64,000 nt of DNA from Balamuthia mandrillaris. Lineage: Eukaryota > Discosea > Longamoebia > Balamuthiidae. Below, one piece after another: positions 59,513-64,000 of the stretch. Each line of letters begins with the position of its first letter. The stretch's first letter is position 1. The stretch is taken from positions 137,501 to 201,500 of the forward strand of contig JAVKOQ010000003.1 in the NCBI GenBank assembly GCA_031835245.1. Direction: 5' to 3'. A program made the position numbers and the translations under genes. The notes beneath the pieces were generated by a model. The model worked only from the letters and a program-made list of their open reading frames with translations, was not told the origin of the DNA and searched no databases.

Positions 59513-60220
59513 TTCCTCTATTACAGTGTGTGTTGTATTAACTAACCTCTCTTTCGCTGAACTAGCTTTTGCGCATTAACACATCACTTAAAGAGTTGCA
59601 CCTTAACCACAACGAAATCCAAGACAACGGCATGAAGGACCTCGCCGAAAGCCTAAAAGCCCACAAGAGCCTCCAAATTCTCGATCTCACTGGCAACCAA
59701 GTGAGCAATGCTGGATTGGGCGCCCTCGCTGAAGCCCTTCTTGCTAAGGAAGAGGAGGGAGCTGAAAAGCAACAGCTGCAACAGCTTCTCCTTGGCAGCA
59801 ACAATATTCAGGATGAGGCCCTCGGCGTGCTTGCCAACTTCTTGGCAAAGAACAGCAGCCTCAAGAACTTGTCTCTTCGTGGCAACCACATCACAGACAG
59901 CGGCCTAGCTGCTCTTGCCGAGGGTCTGAAGAAGAACAAGTCCTTGGAGAGCTTGGACCTTGCTGGTAATCTCCTCACCAACAGCGGCGCTCTCATTGTT
60001 CGCGGCTTGTTGGAGGTAACGTTTGCCCCACCGTTTTTCTTTTCTGTCTTATTCGTTTGCATTGTGCTCAAATTTTCAACTCATTCGATTATAGGCGAAC
60101 CCGGCGCTTAAGTCTGTGAATCTTTCAGATAACAAGGTGTTGGGTGGTGCTGACCTTGCCTCTTTCCTCGAGAACGATTCTTTCTTCTTCCCATCCCTCA
60201 CCTTCTCCAGGCGACAGTAA
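56652..60220 (+). CDS. CH-CH-coiled coil-PH-LRR cytoskeletal protein
   Basis: About nine exons. After MSDSTDKDQREKNWELVQIK come two calponin-homology domains: FTAWLNSYLSKRSLKIEDL and LQSGVNLCHFLELV; then LLKWVREQTEGYKGVDVQDF, SFNDGLAFSALINKYDPTLLDY and LLDVADLLGG. This is the actin-binding tandem of alpha-actinin/spectrin type. A coiled coil follows with AEKRGITSQMEELESKIE, and a helical stretch (ALLSEEDTPENEEKVRKLKEE). A PH domain (about 58796-59160) has KQGWLMKKGQEKSSSLKKRWFVLRG and DRNKWLCALRGAI. The C-terminus is a set of RI-type leucine-rich repeats (LKELHLNHNEIQDNGMKDLAE, LDLTGNQVSNAGLGALAEAL, LKNLSLRGNHITDSGLAALAEGL). It should bind actin and membrane phosphoinositides; the LRR partner is unknown. 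An exon ending near 59470 is followed by a CT tract. Confidence 0.93.
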
Positions 60221-60344
60221 TCTTTTGTGCTTACTTTTTGCGAGCAAACCTTTTTTTTTTCTGACCAAAAAAAAAAGGGTCGTGCTTTTTTGTACGTGTG
60301 TTTAAGACATCTTATAAAATCGAAAATACTTTTTTTCTGTTGAC

Positions 60345-62145
60345 TTAGTGGTCGTGATCGTGAGGGAAGGCAAAGATGAGAGAAGAGATGGCGACAAAGC
60401 CAAACACGGCCAATCCAAACTTGAGATACTTGTCCTTTGCCACCATGAATTCATCCAGCAGAATGTCAACGATGGCCACGTACAGGAACGTTCCGCTCCC
60501 AATCGCAGTGCACACTGCGGTTGCGATGGTGCCCGCTTTCCCTCTCAGCGCGAATTGGAGGGCTATGCCAATCAGCATGCCGCTCGGTACCATCACGCTG
60601 AATATTGCTACCAGCTTTTATTTTGGTTAGAGAGGAGAGAGAGAGAAAGATGAAGAGAACGAGATCTGAAAAGAAAGAACCTTGATGAATGATTTAATGG
60701 AGGTATCTGCACGTAGAAAAGAGATACCAAGGGCAAAGGATTCGATCCTGTATAAGTGAATAACAAAACAAGGGGAATAATCAGAAGAAAGACGAATAAA
60801 TATGTAAAAAGGAAAAGAAAACACCATACCATTTGTGGGATACTATGGCAATAAACACGGGAAGAGCCGTGTCCAGACTTGGTTGAATGCCCAGCGTAAT
60901 TCCTGAAAGTTATGAGGAAAATACATTGGAGGCCAAAGAGGAAACAATGAAGAACAGACAACAAGGGAGAGAGGAGTGGGAAAACGATACAAGATGAGTG
61001 GGAAATTCATACCAGCTATCAAAGAATGAGCAGAGAGCACAATAAGCAACACATAAGGCAAAATAAAACCAGCACTTCTGGGCAGTTCCAAAAAATGGGC
61101 GTGATGGTGATGATCCTTATAGCTTTTCTGTGGTTCATCCGCTGCTTCCACATCATGCTCAACTGTGCTTTCTTGTTGTGCTTCGTCCACCAAAAGCGCT
61201 TCTGTGGAGCTCTCCTCGGTTTCAGTGTCATCACCATGCTCATTGTTGTGTTTATGCTGCTTCTGTTTTCTGCGTCGTCCTCGTTGCTCGTCACTGCTGA
61301 GTACCTTGCTGCTGTGCTTATTGTTCTTATGCTTATGAATTTGTATGTGAATATGAGGATGGGCATGCTTCTCCTTCTCACTCTCTGTCAGAACGTTCTT
61401 ACACTCGTCTTTTAGGAGGAAGGCAGACTGCTGACTCTCCACGTAAGTACCATAATTTTCACAAAGAGCCGAGGCCACTGCATGCGTGCCAACCAACACT
61501 CTGCGCTCATCCTGTTCCTCCGTGGTAGGCTGTTTCTCTGTATCACTGTGGCGGTGGTCGTGGCGGCGGTGGCGGTGCCCTTTTCCTTCCTCTTGTTCTT
61601 CTTGACATTCATCCACCAGTTCGATTAGGTCCGGGTCTTTCAACAAAATAACCTGAAATTAAAATCAAAAAATTAGCGAATAAATACTTAACACAGGAAG
61701 GAAGAGAGACAAAGAATATCAACTACAAGAATAAAAATGAAAACCTTTTCGATGAAAAAGACAAGAGCAAAGCCAACTGCGCACAGAACAAAGGACAAAG
61801 GAGCCTCAGCCCACCACCCGGAAAGCTCATGGTGGAAGCCTTCGTGGGCCTCCGCAAGCAAATGAACTATTTGGATAGAGGAAGAAGACATCAAAGTTTG
61901 GGTATTGGTCTCCATTCGACCACAAAAAAAAAAGTTTGTCAACAAAAAACAGATAAAAACGTACTCAGTCCGCCGCCAAGAAAGAGACCTCCGGAGAATG
62001 CGTTACCCCAAGATAGGATACGGTCCCGCCAGTAGTCCGATTTTATGAAGCGCTTCAACAACAAAGGGAGCAGCGAGAAGAGCGCAGTGACCACCAAGAG
62101 GCAGAACAGAGACCCCACCACGAAGAGTATGTGCTTCGTTTCCAT
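60345..62145 (-). CDS. ZIP-family (SLC39) zinc transporter
   Basis: Six or so exons. The N-terminal segments (ILFVVGSLFCLLVVTALFSLLPLLL, NAFSGGLFLGGGL) are followed by HLLAEAHEGFHHELSGW, then a membrane segment (APLSFVLCAVGFALVFFIEKV). The loop between helices 3 and 4 is long and His-rich (HRHRRHDHRH, EKHAHPHIHIQIHKHK, DHHHHAHF). Next is helix 4 with VLLIVLSAHSLIAGI and LDTALPVFIAIVSHKWIESFALGISF; the conserved HS--AG and H--(E)-- residues line the metal path. It ends PHDHDH. Length and helix count fit the ZIP1-3 group. The family imports Zn2+ or Fe2+ to the cytosol. Confidence 0.9.
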
Positions 62146-62516
62146 TTTCTTTCTTTCTTTTTTTTTTCGAATCAGTCAATAAAAACTAATAGGTTGGCCA
62201 ACAGTAGTTATATACGAGGGATTCAGCTGTTATTCGAGGGTTCGTAGGTTACGTAAGTTGTCGAATATAATAGGTTGCTAATTCTTCATAATATACGCGG
62301 AGGAAATTTTCCGAGTCGAGGGTTACGACCTTAAACGAAAAGAGCAGAAAAGGAGCCCATGTCGACAAAATTGAGAAAAATAAAAGAAACACAAAAAATA
62401 GTGCAAGATTTTGTGTTGCAAGTTGTTTGTTTGTGGATTGGGAGGCGCGCTGCTCATTGCTGTAGGTTGGATTGGTTGTTCTGCCGAATAGGGAGAGGAA
62501 AAAAAAAATATCAAAG
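62146..62516. promoter_or_regulatory. Shared upstream region, ZIP and ZC3H15
   Basis: 371 bp between diverging starts. It is AT-rich at 62155-62340. A two-way promoter is inferred. Confidence 0.35.
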
Positions 62517-64000
62517 ATGCCGCCAAAGAAAAGCGCAGGAGGAAAGGCCCAGCAAAAGAAGCAGGAGAAAATCATCGAGGACAAGACCTTTGGTATGAAG
62601 AACAAGAACAAAAGCAAGAAAGTGCAAAAGTTCATCACCCAAATAAAAACTCAACAAACCAACCAAAGGAAGGTTTGTGTTCATTTTATTTACTTCTCCC
62701 TTTTTCCCTCTTGCTTTTTATAATTTTGGACTCATTTCCCCCTCTCGAATCAACTAAAGGGTCCTCCAACGGAACCTGGCAAGGTACTCACCACACACTC
62801 TCTCTTTCTTTTGCTCTCTCTTTCTTGTTCTCCTCTCTCTCTCTTTCCGCTCTTTCCCCCCCCCTCCCTCTTTGTCTTGCTGCCTTTCTTCCCCACTTGT
62901 CGTTTGCTAACACGCTACTTTGTGAACAGACAAAGAAGCAGATTAAGCTCGAGAGAGATGCTGAGTTTAATCAGCTGTTTAAGCCCGTTGCTCAAAAGAA
63001 AGGTTCTCTCTCGTTTTCTGAACGAGGATGTCGCTTCGGCTAACACACACTCTCCCCTCTGCTCCGTTGGCGTGTTCAAATACAAACAGTGAGCGCAGGG
63101 GCTGACCCAAAGTCAGTGCTTTGTCAGTACTTCAAAATGGGAACGTGCACGAAAGGAGCTCGCTGCAAGTTCTCACATGATATCGCGGTGGAGCGCAAGT
63201 CTGAGAAGATCGACATTTACACCGATCGACGGGACCTCTCTGGTCAAGAAAACATGGACGGTTTGTGCTCTTAACCTCTCTGTCACTTTGTATATTTCTT
63301 ACCCTTTATGCATTTTACAGAGACAATGGACGATTGGGACGAAGGCAAGCTGCGTACTGTGGTGGAACGCAAGGCTGGCAAAAACCCTCCTACCACCACC
63401 GATATTGTTCGTCCTCTCTCTCCCTCTCTCTCTCAAGACTATTTTCTCATCGTGTGAAAACAACAGGTATGTAAGTACTTTTTGGATGCCATCGAGAGTA
63501 GGAAATACGGATGGTTCTGGGAATGTCCCAATGGAAAGGACTGCAAGTATCGGCATGCCCTCCCTCCTGGCTTCGTCTTTGAGCCTAAGAAAAAAAAGAA
63601 TGTGGAGGAAGACGAAGAAAACAAAGTTGCTTTGGAAGATCAATTAGAAGAGGAGGTTCGTTGTCCTGTCTTTTTGTTTCTCATTCTTTTGTTCAGGGCA
63701 CTAAGCGATTTAAAACAACAAAAACAGAGACGAGGATTGACAGGAGGTACACCACTTACTTTGGAGTTGTTCTTGCAATGGAAGGAAAAGAAAGCTATGG
63801 AGCGGGAGGACCTCGTGGAGAAACGCAAACAGGACATCAAGGCAGGCAAAATCCTGAGAAGCGGTCGCGAGTTCTTCGTAGAGAATCCCGAATTGGCTGG
63901 CGTTGGCGACGACGACGATGCTTGGGATACTTCCACTTTTGCCAACGAGAATGAAGAAGAAAATGGGGAACAAGTTTCTGCTTCAGCTGCGACAACGACG
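62517..64000 (+). CDS. ZC3H15: ZC3H15/DFRP1 (Tma46) zinc-finger protein, 5' part
   Basis: The start at 62517 gives [39 protein letters not shown], the conserved N-terminus of the family. [20 protein letters not shown] follows, then two CCCH fingers: [22 protein letters not shown] and [33 protein letters not shown]. The DFRP domain has [36 protein letters not shown] and an acidic start. DFRP1 stabilises the translational GTPase DRG1 and acts with it on stalled ribosomes. The gene continues past base 64000. Introns are CT-rich (62800-62880, 63415-63440). Confidence 0.93.

Noticed and set aside
1-64000. tRNA, rRNA or spliceosomal RNA genes
   Set aside because: I looked for conserved arms and boxes in the gaps and saw none that I could support.

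Overview
The window is nuclear DNA of an intron-rich eukaryotic microbe. Most genes are cut by short GT-AG introns (about 50-120 bases) that are often rich in CT microsatellites. The gene set includes a PPR-DYW RNA-editing factor, augmin HAUS1, a PEX26-like peroxisomal anchor, a Vps62-repeat RhoGEF, a CUE/SKICH protein and a CH-CH-coiled coil-PH-LRR cytoskeletal protein. Together these suggest a free-living amoeba-like protist, perhaps an amoebozoan of the Acanthamoeba/Balamuthia kind. That placement is inference; no rRNA gene is present to settle it.

Layout. 1-8.5 kb: 3' part of a PPR-DYW gene (+), Vps62/DH RhoGEF (-), PPT2-like lysosomal thioesterase (+), dihydroxyacid dehydratase (-). 8.8-18.8 kb: an AT-rich accessory island with no clearly intact gene. 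It holds a young LINE nested in an older LINE, two more short LINE copies with clear target-site duplications, a fossil Ty3-like reverse transcriptase piece, a secreted multi-exon protein built of GS-x-A-x-G repeats (YadA-head-like) that looks decayed, and a short copied fragment of the DHAD gene. 18.9-42.9 kb: dense housekeeping genes: CUE/SKICH protein (-), lysophospholipid acyltransferase (+), HAUS1 (+), mitochondrial carrier (+), UBE2O (-), an unrecognised 295-aa protein (+), PEX26-like (-), METTL21-type methyltransferase (+), THOC6 (-), PUB-domain protein (+), XPG/Rad2 nuclease (+). 42.9-45.4 kb: a broken LTR-retroelement fossil. 45.8-64 kb: Brahma/SNF2 remodeller (+), an unrecognised helical (TPR-like) protein (-), NUP54 (+), CH-CH-CC-PH-LRR protein (+), ZIP zinc transporter (-), and ZC3H15/DFRP1 (+), which runs off the end.

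Gene order is strikingly regular: genes alternate as head-to-head pairs with 116-490 bp between starts and tail-to-tail pairs with about 60-160 bp between stops, so many promoters are probably shared. The genes belong to unrelated processes (organelle RNA editing, amino-acid synthesis, mRNA export, DNA repair, chromatin, nuclear pore, cytoskeleton, metal transport); no operon-like pathway cluster is seen. Exon boundaries given as exact were checked for reading phase by hand; others are approximate.
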